Virus record (IMG/VR): IMGVR_UViG_3300003873_000002
Span: 1 to 64,000 of that record
Reading direction: 5' to 3' (one strand)
Source: a virus
DNA: 64,000 nucleotides
The translations under genes and the position numbers were made by a program. Shown here one piece after another: positions 22,646-31,893 of the stretch (the first letter of the stretch is position 1; each line of letters starts with the position of its first letter). A model generated the notes under the pieces. That model was not told the origin of the DNA. It saw nothing but the letters and a program-made list of their open reading frames with translations, and did no database searches.

Positions 22646-23989
22646 ATGACAAATAGAACAATTGAGTCCTTTTTTGAATCGGAATATATTCAACAGGCAC
22701 AAAACGCAAATTATAGTAAAATTGCGAGCTATGTTGACGGATTAAAACCAACATCACGAAAAGCAGTCCATATCATGAATGTGGATAATATTACTAACTG
22801 GGTTAAAGTTGAAAACTTTTCGTCACTCGTTTCTATTAAAACAGAATATCTGGGCGGCGCTAATAATATTGGTGGTGTTGTTGTTAATACTGCGCGCAAC
22901 TATATTGGTTCAAATAACCTAGTTTTTTTTGATAAAAAAGGTGATTTTGGTGCAAGATTGAATAAATCTGCATCAGCTCATCGTTATATTTTTACTAGGA
23001 AAGCACAAAATTTTGATACGTTATTCAATAAAGATGATTACAATGTTTTGATTCCACAAGAGTTTGAGGGGTCGTTAATCGAGCCCAGATTTTATATGCC
23101 CGTTTTACCACTAATCGTTATTAATGGGAATGAGGGTCTCGGGAATGGGCATAGCCAAAAAATTCTACCACGTGATGTTAATAATGTTAAAAAATACATT
23201 ACAAACGTTTTAAATAATAAGAAAAATCAAAAAAAATTATTATTTCCGAGTTATAATGGATTTACAGGTACGGTAGATCAGGGTGAAGATAACAGTAAAT
23301 GGGTCTTTACTGGAAGAGTAGAGCGCATGACATTAAACCGTTATAAAATAGTTGAACTGCCCCTGAATCATACGATGATTTCATATACAAAAGTGCTTGA
23401 AAAATTATTAGCAGACAAGAAAATCAAGTCATATAAAGACCTTAGCAATACTCAGACAGATACCTTTGAATTTATCGTGCAATTTGATCCACCAGTATTT
23501 AAAAAATTAACAGATGAATCTGCTATAAATCTTTTAAAACTAGAAAAAAAAGAAAGTGAAAATTATACGTGTATAGATGAAAATAACGCAGTTGTAAGAT
23601 TCGGGAGTATTGAAGAGGTTATTGACGCATATATTAAAATACGCCTTGAATATTATAAAAAACGCAAAGATTATAAAATCAGCATAATGGAAGAAAATCT
23701 CAACGAGCAAGCATCAAGATATAAATTTATTTATAGAATAGTTGTAGATGAAAGTTTGCATGTAAATAACAAATCAAAGAGTGATATTATAAATCAACTG
23801 GAAACATTCAGTGATTTTGTTAAAAGAAATGATAGTTATGATTACTTGCTTAATATGCCTATTTATAATTTAACTAGCGAAAGACTTGAAAAATTAAAAG
23901 ATCATATAATTAATCTCAAAGCAGAGTTAAATGAGTTCAAAAAAATGGAAATTAAAGATATGTGGATTAACGATTTTAAAAAACTCTAA
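22646..23989 (+). CDS. 52: Type II DNA topoisomerase medium subunit (gp52-like)
   Basis: 447 residues from ATG 22646, which follows ATTGGAGAATTT; the in-frame GTG 22619 lies in the repeat and is not chosen. The N-terminus (ESEYIQQAQNANYSKIASYV, then DGLKPTSRK) is the GyrA/ParC/gp52 winged-helix opening. The catalytic tyrosine is Tyr114 in SAHRYIFTRKA. The GNEGLGNGHSQKI block (about 164-176) is also typical. The C-terminal coiled-coil gate spans about 340-440, and there is no GyrA beta-pinwheel, as in T4 gp52. It cleaves and rejoins DNA together with the large subunit. Confidence 0.92.
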   Translation: MTNRTIESFFESEYIQQAQNANYSKIASYVDGLKPTSRKAVHIMNVDNITNWVKVENFSSLVSIKTEYLGGANNIGGVVVNTARNYIGSNNLVFFDKKGDFGARLNKSASAHRYIFTRKAQNFDTLFNKDDYNVLIPQEFEGSLIEPRFYMPVLPLIVINGNEGLGNGHSQKILPRDVNNVKKYITNVLNNKKNQKKLLFPSYNGFTGTVDQGEDNSKWVFTGRVERMTLNRYKIVELPLNHTMISYTKVLEKLLADKKIKSYKDLSNTQTDTFEFIVQFDPPVFKKLTDESAINLLKLEKKESENYTCIDENNAVVRFGSIEEVIDAYIKIRLEYYKKRKDYKISIMEENLNEQASRYKFIYRIVVDESLHVNNKSKSDIINQLETFSDFVKRNDSYDYLLNMPIYNLTSERLEKLKDHIINLKAELNEFKKMEIKDMWINDFKKL

Positions 23990-24173
23990 TAGCTTAGTAT
24001 AATGCACAGTATGAGATTATTTTATATAAATGATAGTTTACCATTATACAATAAATTGATGCTCATAACACGATATATTTCGCATATATAAGATCGTATA
24101 GACTCATATAAATCATCTTTTTATTAAACGCATTTAAAATTAAATAAATGCATATAAATATGTTTAATTAATT

Positions 24174-24770
24174 ATGAGTAATAAAATGACAGAAAAATAT
24201 GATTACCCGGTTTTAAACGGTGACGAGCTGGATGGTGTTACTAAAAGAAACAATGAAGCGCTGATAAATGATTTTACTAGGATTAGTGATTATAATAACA
24301 ATATTAATGACCAAAATGAAGAAATGGTCAAAAATAATACTTTACCCGGTAAAGGTGTTGTTCAACAAATTACAACGACGTCGCTTGCGATGGATTTATC
24401 ATTTGCATCACAGGCAAAAAGCATTGCTCTTAAAATGAATAAAATTGAGGATTTTTTAAGTTCTATTGAAGACAGACTCTTTAATGAAGAAACACTAATG
24501 GATCTTAGTAAGACTGAATTATTAAATCTTTATACAAGTACAAGATTGATGAAATCAGATGCATTTAAACAGATGAAAGAAATCCGCAAAGATATAGATT
24601 TTGAAAATCTTGAAGCAGTTTTGCTGTCAATGCATGCAAAAGAAGATATCAATAACAAAGATATTGAAAGTGGTGAAGTTCAGTCATTATTGTCTAAGCT
24701 ATTTGACAGCAGTGCTTTCTTAAATAAGAGCAAACAAATCGAAGAGAGCAAAGACAATGAACAACATTGA
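24174..24770 (+). CDS. Hypothetical helical protein, candidate small terminase
   Basis: 198 residues; ATG 24174. Mostly helical with a coiled-coil-like middle (SLAMDLSFASQAKSIALKMN, KIEDFLSSIEDRLFNEE, LLNLYTSTRLMKSDAFKQMK). It stands two genes upstream of the large terminase, the usual place for a small terminase subunit (T4 gp16, 164 residues, is also helical). No helix-turn-helix is evident by eye. The stop codon lies within the first unit of the ACAACATTGA array. The identification is by position only. Confidence 0.5.
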   Translation: MSNKMTEKYDYPVLNGDELDGVTKRNNEALINDFTRISDYNNNINDQNEEMVKNNTLPGKGVVQQITTTSLAMDLSFASQAKSIALKMNKIEDFLSSIEDRLFNEETLMDLSKTELLNLYTSTRLMKSDAFKQMKEIRKDIDFENLEAVLLSMHAKEDINNKDIESGEVQSLLSKLFDSSAFLNKSKQIEESKDNEQH

Positions 24771-24811
24771 ACAACATTGAACAACATTGAACAACATTGA
24801 ACAACATTGAA
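24760..24811 (+). repeat. Tandem decamer array (ACAACATTGA x5)
   Basis: Five 10-bp units. The TGA of the first supplies the stop codon of the preceding gene. Confidence 0.9.
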
Positions 24812-24863
24812 TACTCAAACACTCAAATTAACGGCAAACAATTAAACTATTGGATAATATATT

Positions 24864-25217
24864 ATGATCAGAGAAATTATTGAAAAGGTCAAACACATTG
24901 AACACATTGAACACATTGAACACAACGAACACATTGAACACAACGAACTTGGTGAAAACATGCGTGCGTCAAAATTTATTACTGTTGATAAAGATGGTAA
25001 ACGCATAAAACGTTATAGATGTGAAAAAGGATTTGCATTAGTAAAAGATGCAAATGGTGGGAGACCCACATGTAAAAAAATGTCTGCAATGGATATAATG
25101 GACGCAAAGAGAAAATACAAAAAAGATAAAGTTGCACAAGCTCGTAAAAGAAAAACATACGCATACAAACACTCAATACTGAGACATCAGCGTCTTAAAA
25201 AACAAGCAAATATTTGA
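24864..25217 (+). CDS. Small basic protein with IEH repeat, upstream of terminase
   Basis: 117 residues from ATG 24864; an internal ATG at 24960 is an alternative start that would skip the repeat. Residues 10-29 are an expanded HIEH/HNEH tract encoded by CACATTGAA-type 9-bp units. From residue 33 the protein is lysine- and arginine-rich (RASKFITVDKDGKRIKRYRC, GGRPTCKKMSAMD, KRKYKKDKVAQARKRKTYAY), suggesting nucleic-acid binding. It ends 13 bases before the terminase start. It could be a packaging accessory protein. Not recognised. Confidence 0.6.
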   Translation: MIREIIEKVKHIEHIEHIEHNEHIEHNELGENMRASKFITVDKDGKRIKRYRCEKGFALVKDANGGRPTCKKMSAMDIMDAKRKYKKDKVAQARKRKTYAYKHSILRHQRLKKQANI

Positions 25218-25230
25218 TATCGGCAGCACA

Positions 25231-27057
25231 ATGATGGATAATAGTGTTATAGAAAGTATGGGTGAGGAAGACCTTAAAAAAATATATGCATTATATGCCA
25301 GAGAAACTGGATATATAGAAACACCTCCTTCTATTATGGATTTTATTAATAATGATTATTATATTGGTGATGCTACAAATGGTGGCACAACAATATATCC
25401 TTATTGGAAGGAGATTTTGCGCGATATCTACCCAACACCATTTTTTGAACATAACAAATATAAAGCGCTAGTTTACTCTGGTTCGACTGGTATAGGAAAG
25501 TCCACGATAGCATCTATTGTTTTTCTTTACGATTTAGCTAGAATATTGTGTCTAGATAACCCCCAAGATATGTTTAACCTGCCCAATAGCACAAAAATAG
25601 TATTTATGTTGACGAACTCAACACTAGAAAATGCTGAAAGTATCAATTTAGACCCCATAATGGCTATTATAAGAACATCACCATTTTTTATATCAAAATT
25701 CAATAAGCAGTCAAAAACTAATATGTTTATCAATAATATTGATATCGGTTTATGCTCAAGAAAGCGCCAACTAGTGGGTAAAAACGTCTTAGCGGCAATC
25801 TCGGACGAAATCAACCAGACGGTTATAAAAGGTGGTTCAAACGAATTAGTTATTGAAATGTACAACAGAATTAATTCTAGATTTTTATTAAAGGGGTCAA
25901 AATGGCCAGGACATTATAATCTAATATCATCTGCAACAGAAGAAAGTTCATTAATTCAGTCAATAATGGATAATGCCGAGAGCAACAATAAAAATGATGT
26001 TAAAATTATAGGCGCACCCAGATATGTTGTCAAAGAACATCTAGGTATTTATTCGGGTGAAATTTTTGAGGTGTTTATTGGTGATTTTCAATCAGATCCA
26101 TTTATAATTAAAACTGCTGCGGATAAGTTAAGAGCGATAACACTCGACGAATCAAAAATAGTTGAAGTCCCTATAGAACACAAAGACGAATTTGATGATA
26201 TTTGGTCGGGAATAAGAGATGTTATAGGGATGCCTATTTCATCTACAAGAACATTTATACCTCAAAAAGATAAAATAAATAACGCATTACAACTTACTCC
26301 TTTTTGCAAGGACGAACTTGTTATATCGGGTGACGATGATATTAAACTGATTGATATGTTCAATAAAGATATTATCGATTCATTTAAACCAGGTTCACAA
26401 AAGGTTATTGGTATCGATGTCGGTTTGACGAATGATAGACTCGGGTTAGGGATGTCTCATATCCACTCGCTGACATCGAAAGATAAAAAATCAGAAAATG
26501 GAACAGAAACAATAAACGAAAACATTTATTGGATTGATTTTGCTGTGGGGATTAAGGCACCCAAAGGTCAACAAGTGCCTCTTTGGAAAATAAGAGAATT
26601 TATTATCGATTTAAGAAAAATGGGTGTAAACATTGCGATGGTTGTAAGTGATACATTCCAATCATATGATATGGCACAACAACTCAAAAAACAGGGATTC
26701 AATACAAAAATTCACTCCGTTGATAGGAAAAAAGATGCGTATCATTTCTTGCGCAATTTAATTATTGAAGAACGCATTAAAATGCCCCATAATGCAATTC
26801 TTTTTAAAGAATTAACCTATTTGCAAGAAAACGAAAAGAAAATAGACCACCCTGATTATAACCCAGATGGGACAATTGGGTCAAAAGACATTTGTGATGC
26901 AATATGCTCTGCTGTATTTGTAAATGATAACGAATTTGAATTTAACCCACTAGAAGATAGAGACTTCAGGGAAGCTTTATCACAAAGCTGTGAAGACACT
27001 CCATTATCTATATTTGGTGAAGAAGCGGTTTATGAAACTATTGAGAATTTCATATAA
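25231..27057 (+). CDS. 17: Terminase large subunit
   Basis: 608 residues, close to T4 gp17 (610). The ATPase has Walker A GSTGIGKST (about 86-94) and Walker B LAAISDE (about 188-194), followed by a possible coupling motif (SSATEES, about 232). The RNase-H-like nuclease shows VIGIDVGL (about 392-399), VVSDTFQSYD (about 471-480) and a final DICDAICSA (about 553-561), giving the expected acidic residues. It pumps DNA into the prohead through the portal encoded next and cuts the concatemer. Start at the first of two ATG codons (25231/25234). Confidence 0.93.
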   Translation: MMDNSVIESMGEEDLKKIYALYARETGYIETPPSIMDFINNDYYIGDATNGGTTIYPYWKEILRDIYPTPFFEHNKYKALVYSGSTGIGKSTIASIVFLYDLARILCLDNPQDMFNLPNSTKIVFMLTNSTLENAESINLDPIMAIIRTSPFFISKFNKQSKTNMFINNIDIGLCSRKRQLVGKNVLAAISDEINQTVIKGGSNELVIEMYNRINSRFLLKGSKWPGHYNLISSATEESSLIQSIMDNAESNNKNDVKIIGAPRYVVKEHLGIYSGEIFEVFIGDFQSDPFIIKTAADKLRAITLDESKIVEVPIEHKDEFDDIWSGIRDVIGMPISSTRTFIPQKDKINNALQLTPFCKDELVISGDDDIKLIDMFNKDIIDSFKPGSQKVIGIDVGLTNDRLGLGMSHIHSLTSKDKKSENGTETINENIYWIDFAVGIKAPKGQQVPLWKIREFIIDLRKMGVNIAMVVSDTFQSYDMAQQLKKQGFNTKIHSVDRKKDAYHFLRNLIIEERIKMPHNAILFKELTYLQENEKKIDHPDYNPDGTIGSKDICDAICSAVFVNDNEFEFNPLEDRDFREALSQSCEDTPLSIFGEEAVYETIENFI

Positions 27058-27120
27058 ATTTCGCGGTTTATTAAATATATATTAATAAATATAATAAGAA
27101 ATAAATTAAGGAAGCATTGA

Positions 27121-28635
27121 ATGTTAAGCTTTACTGGAACAATGAATAAATTAATGAACTGGACTACTCAGGTAGATCCAGCAATGACTGCTGCAAATAT
27201 TTTGAACAACAGCGGAACAGCAAATATTAACAAAAACCTAATGATAGAATTCTTCAATGCAAATAACAATAAACTCGAAGTTATAAACAAAATTGATAAA
27301 ATAAAAGATTTTTATTTTACACATCTGATAATTGATAGAATAATTGATGATGCTATTAACCCAGCAGGAAACTCAAAAGACCTTTTTAGTATATCAGTTA
27401 AAAACGAAGATGGTACGGAAGACGAAGCAGCGACTACATTAGTTAAGTCATTTAGTGCAAAGTTCAATATCAATAGACTAATTACAGACATTGCTAGCGA
27501 TTTGATTCTTTATGGTGAACATTATATTAGATTAAGCACATTGAACTATAGTGAAGTGGATAGTGGTGTGGAAAAGGGTGTCGTAAATCTACATGACGAT
27601 GTCGATATCAGTAAAATAGTCCCTGTATTCAAAGACGGTGATATATCATACTTTATTGTGCAAGAAAATGGGAAATTAGTTAACAAAACACCCGCAGAGT
27701 ATGCATATTTTTCAATGCCATCTTCGAGAATAAAAGTTAAAGTGGATACGCTCGATGATAAGGTTATTTATTTTAGAATGGGTCGTTCAGCATTGTATGG
27801 TGCACTGGGGCTTTTAGATGAATTAAAATTGCTAGAAACAATGATGCCGATTTCATTTATAAACAATGCATTAAAAACAAATCTAGTTTCAATTGGTGTA
27901 CCAAGCCAAACAAAACCACAAGATGCACTAGCGATTGCAACAACATATGAAAAAATGATTAATAAAACACTTAAAGTCGACACAAAAGGACAAACGAATG
28001 ATGAAATCATTAAAACGATTAGTCGGCGAGTAGGACAAGTAAAGGTTATACCAGATTTTGGTGATAAAGGCAGCCTAGAAGCACAAGAAGTTACAAACGA
28101 TACAAATAATGAAGAGTTAACTGATAAAATCAATGATCTTAGAAAAATGATTCTAACGACTATCGGAATTCCAGCAGGTATAATGGATGAAGAGTCACTA
28201 AAATCTGATGTTATCAAGGACCATATCAGATATTCTAAACGTTTAAAGTCTGTGCATCGCTCTATTACAGAGGGTATTAAACACATTTTTATAGTGCATT
28301 TACATAATCTTGGTTATAATTCAACAATCAAAGATGATATAGAAGTTAAATTTTTAAATGTACTTGATACAGACGATTTAGAAAAACTTGAGTACTTGGA
28401 TGTATTAATTTCTATGATGGATAATTTCAAATCATATGTATCAGATTATGAAGATGATGACCATGTGGAAGTAAACTATAAAGATTATTTTAAATTTATG
28501 AACCAATATCTCAATAGTGTAACTGGTTTCCAATTATTTAATGAACCCGGTACGGGTACATCGGAGGGTGTATCTGAGGGTACCCCTAGAGAAATTGCAT
28601 TAGAATCTAAAAAAGGTAAACAAAATGAAATTTAA
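27121..28635 (+). CDS. 20: Portal protein (gp20-like)
   Basis: 504 residues, about the length of T4 gp20 (524). The N-terminal region contains LIIDRIIDDAINPA (about 71-84), followed by a DLILYGEHYIRL block (about 124-135) typical of portals. A wing/stem region has GRSALYGALGLLDELKLLE (about 222-240), and GIPAGIMDEESLKSD (about 350-364) fits the tunnel-loop neighbourhood. Placement between the terminase and the prohead protease matches the standard head order. Its last 11 bases overlap the next gene. Confidence 0.88.
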   Translation: MLSFTGTMNKLMNWTTQVDPAMTAANILNNSGTANINKNLMIEFFNANNNKLEVINKIDKIKDFYFTHLIIDRIIDDAINPAGNSKDLFSISVKNEDGTEDEAATTLVKSFSAKFNINRLITDIASDLILYGEHYIRLSTLNYSEVDSGVEKGVVNLHDDVDISKIVPVFKDGDISYFIVQENGKLVNKTPAEYAYFSMPSSRIKVKVDTLDDKVIYFRMGRSALYGALGLLDELKLLETMMPISFINNALKTNLVSIGVPSQTKPQDALAIATTYEKMINKTLKVDTKGQTNDEIIKTISRRVGQVKVIPDFGDKGSLEAQEVTNDTNNEELTDKINDLRKMILTTIGIPAGIMDEESLKSDVIKDHIRYSKRLKSVHRSITEGIKHIFIVHLHNLGYNSTIKDDIEVKFLNVLDTDDLEKLEYLDVLISMMDNFKSYVSDYEDDDHVEVNYKDYFKFMNQYLNSVTGFQLFNEPGTGTSEGVSEGTPREIALESKKGKQNEI

Positions 28636-29305
28636 ATGTGACGCTGATAGCATCCAATATAAAGTAATGGGCCTCTCCGAAGACGCCATTAAAAAACGTG
28701 TCTCAATGGCAAAAAATATTATTAAAGATCGCAAAAAGCAGCGTGATGCTAAAAATAACTGGCGAAGAAACAAGCATAAAATCAAGGCTGGTATGAAAAA
28801 ATGGCATAAAAGCACAAAGGGGAAAAGATTTCACAGATCATTGGGCAGATTTAATGCACTTAGAGAAGAAAGCACAAGTGATATTAAATTAAGCCAAAAA
28901 ATGGTGATTGATGCATTGTTGTCATTATCATCTATCGAAACACATATGCTATTAGAGTTAAAATATTATGAACCTGATTTTAATGCATTGAGCGAATTTT
29001 TATTAATAGTAGAAATTTTTCATGAAGAAGCAAATAGCATTAAAGCAGATTTAATAGACGCGTATACCACAGGCGTAATTAATAATACTAGCTATGAGAA
29101 TCTGATTGAAACAATACAGATGTTCTTGGACCCGAAGGTTTATTTCCTAGAAAAGCGCAAAGAGAACGGTTTTTCTAATGATATACTTGAGGATGGTGAC
29201 ACACAATTAATTGAATTAAATAACCTCATTGAAAATACTAAACTAACAACAGAATTATACAATGAAATAGATAATCTATTTATTAAAGGGAATAAATCTT
29301 TATGA
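28625..29305 (+). CDS. Head-region hypothetical protein, 226 aa
   Basis: It overlaps the portal end by 11 bases and shares ATGA with the protease gene, so it is tightly embedded in the head operon. The N-terminal 80 residues are strongly basic (KDRKKQRDAKNNWRRNKHK, KAGMKKWHKSTKGKRFHRSL); the rest is helical and acidic. It could be an internal head or scaffold-core protein (T4 places gp67/gp68 here), but length and sequence do not match those. Position is the only evidence for a head role. Confidence 0.6.
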   Translation: MKFKCDADSIQYKVMGLSEDAIKKRVSMAKNIIKDRKKQRDAKNNWRRNKHKIKAGMKKWHKSTKGKRFHRSLGRFNALREESTSDIKLSQKMVIDALLSLSSIETHMLLELKYYEPDFNALSEFLLIVEIFHEEANSIKADLIDAYTTGVINNTSYENLIETIQMFLDPKVYFLEKRKENGFSNDILEDGDTQLIELNNLIENTKLTTELYNEIDNLFIKGNKSL

Positions 29306-31371
29306 ATTCTACAAAATTATATGACAACATTGATTTCGACGACTTTGAAATCAGACCAATTAAAGAAAGCAATGGTTCTACTGATGATATTGGTGCATTG
29401 CCAAATAATGTCTTAGCTGTTGTAAGAGGACCGGCATTTGTCCCAAATGGTTATTCAAGAAATGGTCGTTTTTACCCGAAGGAATTGTGGGAAAATGTCA
29501 TCAATGATGAGAAAACCAAGAGTGCTTTAGACCGTAAATTAATGTTTGGTTGTATAGGACACCCAACAGGGGAATACACATTAGATCAATTGCTAGAATC
29601 AGGCAAAGTTTCTCATATAGTCACCAGTATCGAAATCAAAAATAATATGGGTATAGCAGAGTATAACATACTAAATACACCATCTGGTAGAATTTTAAAC
29701 GCAGTTATTTCCGCGGGATCACGGCTTTATGTATCCACCCGCGGATTTGGTGGTTATGCACAAGGCGTTAAAAAACATAATGGCATGACATATAAAATAC
29801 TTGATAAAAACAATTTTGCAATCGAGTCTATTGATTTTGTCATCAGTCCAGGCTTTTTAGAAGCTGACCCATCATTAACAGAATCATTAAAAGGCGATTT
29901 ATTAGAATTGGCTGATGATAAAGCTAAAATTAGATGTGATGAAGGTATTTGTGATTTGGCCACAAAGGTTGTAGAAGATAGTAAAAAATCAAATAACGAT
30001 AACACCAATAATGAATTTATTGATGAATCTAAATCATCGTTAGAATCCAAAACAGAATCCGAAAATGACGCGAATGGCGCGAATGACGCAAATGACGCGA
30101 ATGACGTATTCAACGATTTGAACAGTCTTAATAAAGATTCTTTAATAGAAATGATTAAAAACATTTCTAATGAAAACAATCAGTTAATTGAAAATATCAC
30201 GACAATCAACACATATAACAAACTCAATAAAGATGCAGAGACAGGCAATAGCCAAGATAATGATACAACACCAGTGGATGATGTAGAAAGCACTCTAGTC
30301 AAAAAACGCATCTTTATCTCTTATATCGAGCTGATTTATAACCTGATTAAGAATGACACAAATTATGAAAAAGAGCGGTATGTATTATCTGGTGTACTTG
30401 ATAAAGATAACACACTAACACAAGAATTGGTTACAAAAGTAAAACAAGCAGCAAATGACCTTTTATCAAAAAGCGTATTTGACTCAGTTAAAATACTTGC
30501 AACGAAAATAGCAAATATCGATATTAATTTGGAAGTAATCAAAGGAGCCAATGTTAAATCAGAAGCCATAACATCACCAATCTTTTTTGATGCATTGGGG
30601 TCAATTGACGAAACAATCGAAGCAGCATTATCGATTATACATGAAAATACAAAAAAAGACGCAACTAAAGATGCCACTATCAGCAAATTATTAGAAAATA
30701 TGCAAACTATTTCTGAAAAGTCGCATAATAATGAAAAATTGGTTGCTGCTCACAAAGAAACAATATTATCATTATCTGAAAAAATTATTGAACAAAAAGA
30801 AATCATGCAAGATAAATTGTCACAAAATGAACAAATGATTTTGGATGAGAAGTCAAATACACAGCGTCTTGAAGGTTTATTGCGAGATAAAAACAACAAA
30901 ACAAAAATTATAGAAAATGATTTGAATGATAAAGTTACACGCCTTGAAAGTGATGTAAAGGAAGCTTCATTATTACTGGCAGATGAAAAAAATAATTTGA
31001 ATATGGTATCTATTGAACTTAGTGAAGTCAAGGATAAAAATGATAAATTGATAGATGAAGTCGAAAAAAATAAAAAACTTAGTGAAGACTACGCCAATGA
31101 AATTGAATCATATAAAAAAGAAGTTACTAAATTACTTGTAAAAAATTATTCTTTAAGATTCCCAAAACTCGATGAAGATTTTATCTTATCCACAATCGAA
31201 AAATTTGACGAAGATGATAAAAGAATAAACGCATTTAAATCCAAAGAAAAACGCACTGTATCAATTTATGAATCAAATACACGCGTAGGTGTCGTTGGTG
31301 ATGATGTCAAAATCATAGCAAAAGAAGCAAAAGAGTCCACTAAATCGACTTTCTTGAAAAGCTTACTATAA
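29302..31371 (+). CDS. Prohead protease fused to scaffolding protein
   Basis: 689 residues. The first 200 form a gp21-type prohead protease: RNGRFYPKELW (about 54-64), a catalytic His in IGHPTGEYT (about 89-97) and a catalytic Ser region GSRLYVSTRGFGG (about 139-151), closing with FVISPGFLEADPS. From about 210 on the protein is acidic and then a long coiled coil (TISEKSHNNEKLVAAHKETI, KKLSEDYANEIESYKKEVTK), as expected for a T4 gp22-like scaffold. It ends RFPKLDEDFILSTIE... In T4 protease and scaffold are separate genes. Short ANDANDAND repeats occur near 255. Confidence 0.85.
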   Translation: MNSTKLYDNIDFDDFEIRPIKESNGSTDDIGALPNNVLAVVRGPAFVPNGYSRNGRFYPKELWENVINDEKTKSALDRKLMFGCIGHPTGEYTLDQLLESGKVSHIVTSIEIKNNMGIAEYNILNTPSGRILNAVISAGSRLYVSTRGFGGYAQGVKKHNGMTYKILDKNNFAIESIDFVISPGFLEADPSLTESLKGDLLELADDKAKIRCDEGICDLATKVVEDSKKSNNDNTNNEFIDESKSSLESKTESENDANGANDANDANDVFNDLNSLNKDSLIEMIKNISNENNQLIENITTINTYNKLNKDAETGNSQDNDTTPVDDVESTLVKKRIFISYIELIYNLIKNDTNYEKERYVLSGVLDKDNTLTQELVTKVKQAANDLLSKSVFDSVKILATKIANIDINLEVIKGANVKSEAITSPIFFDALGSIDETIEAALSIIHENTKKDATKDATISKLLENMQTISEKSHNNEKLVAAHKETILSLSEKIIEQKEIMQDKLSQNEQMILDEKSNTQRLEGLLRDKNNKTKIIENDLNDKVTRLESDVKEASLLLADEKNNLNMVSIELSEVKDKNDKLIDEVEKNKKLSEDYANEIESYKKEVTKLLVKNYSLRFPKLDEDFILSTIEKFDEDDKRINAFKSKEKRTVSIYESNTRVGVVGDDVKIIAKEAKESTKSTFLKSLL

Positions 31372-31417
31372 ACAAGGACAAACAAGGACAAACAATGTCA
31401 AACAAGGACAAACAATG
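31371..31417 (+). repeat. Tandem 11-bp array (AACAAGGACAA)
   Basis: About four copies (one variant AACAATGTCAA). The repeat also supplies AAGGACAAACA as the ribosome-binding site before ATG 31415. Confidence 0.85.
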
Positions 31418-31687
31418 CTTAGAACGATTATAGAGAATATTAAAAACACAATTGATACAAAAACTGAGAAACTAAATCCAAAATCAGAGATATCCAAATT
31501 TAAAAATGGTTTTTTAATCATCCGAAATGGTAAAACAAAAATGGTGTATAACCCAATTGATGATAACTGGGAAAAATATATAGACGATTCCAGTAATAAA
31601 ATGGATGATTTCATATTTGTGTCTAAATTAGTCGCAACAAAAAATCTATGGGTTGCAGATTCTTCTTATGATAGAACACAAAAATAA
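31415..31687 (+). CDS. Small head-region hypothetical protein, 90 aa
   Basis: Lies between the protease-scaffold and the capsid gene. ATG 31415 is served by AAGGAC within the tandem repeat. A basic helical start (LRTIIENIKNTIDTKTEKL) is followed by strands (GFLIIRNGKTKMVYNPIDDN). Not recognised. Co-directional placement in the head block suggests a capsid-associated role. Confidence 0.55.
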   Translation: MLRTIIENIKNTIDTKTEKLNPKSEISKFKNGFLIIRNGKTKMVYNPIDDNWEKYIDDSSNKMDDFIFVSKLVATKNLWVADSSYDRTQK

Positions 31688-31863
31688 ATATAAAAATAAC
31701 AATATTTTAAAATTAAATAAAAACAATGATTTAACTATGCGTTAGCACCGAATGGCGTATGTGTAACAAACAGTGCAAAAGCACAATATAAATGATACCA
31801 TGTATCCAACATCTTAATAACATAATATTAATATAAAATTATATTCAAAAAATAATACACGAA

Positions 31864-31872
31864 TATAAGTAA
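31864..31872 (+). promoter_or_regulatory. Late-promoter-like element before the capsid gene
   Basis: TATAAGTAA, one mismatch from the T4 late TATAAATA core, 22 bases before the capsid start. The preceding 200 bases are gene-free and hold a GTGC-AAAA-GCAC hairpin. A strong dedicated late promoter for the capsid gene would be expected. Confidence 0.35.
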
Positions 31873-31893
31873 TTAAAAACAAAGGTTAAAAAA

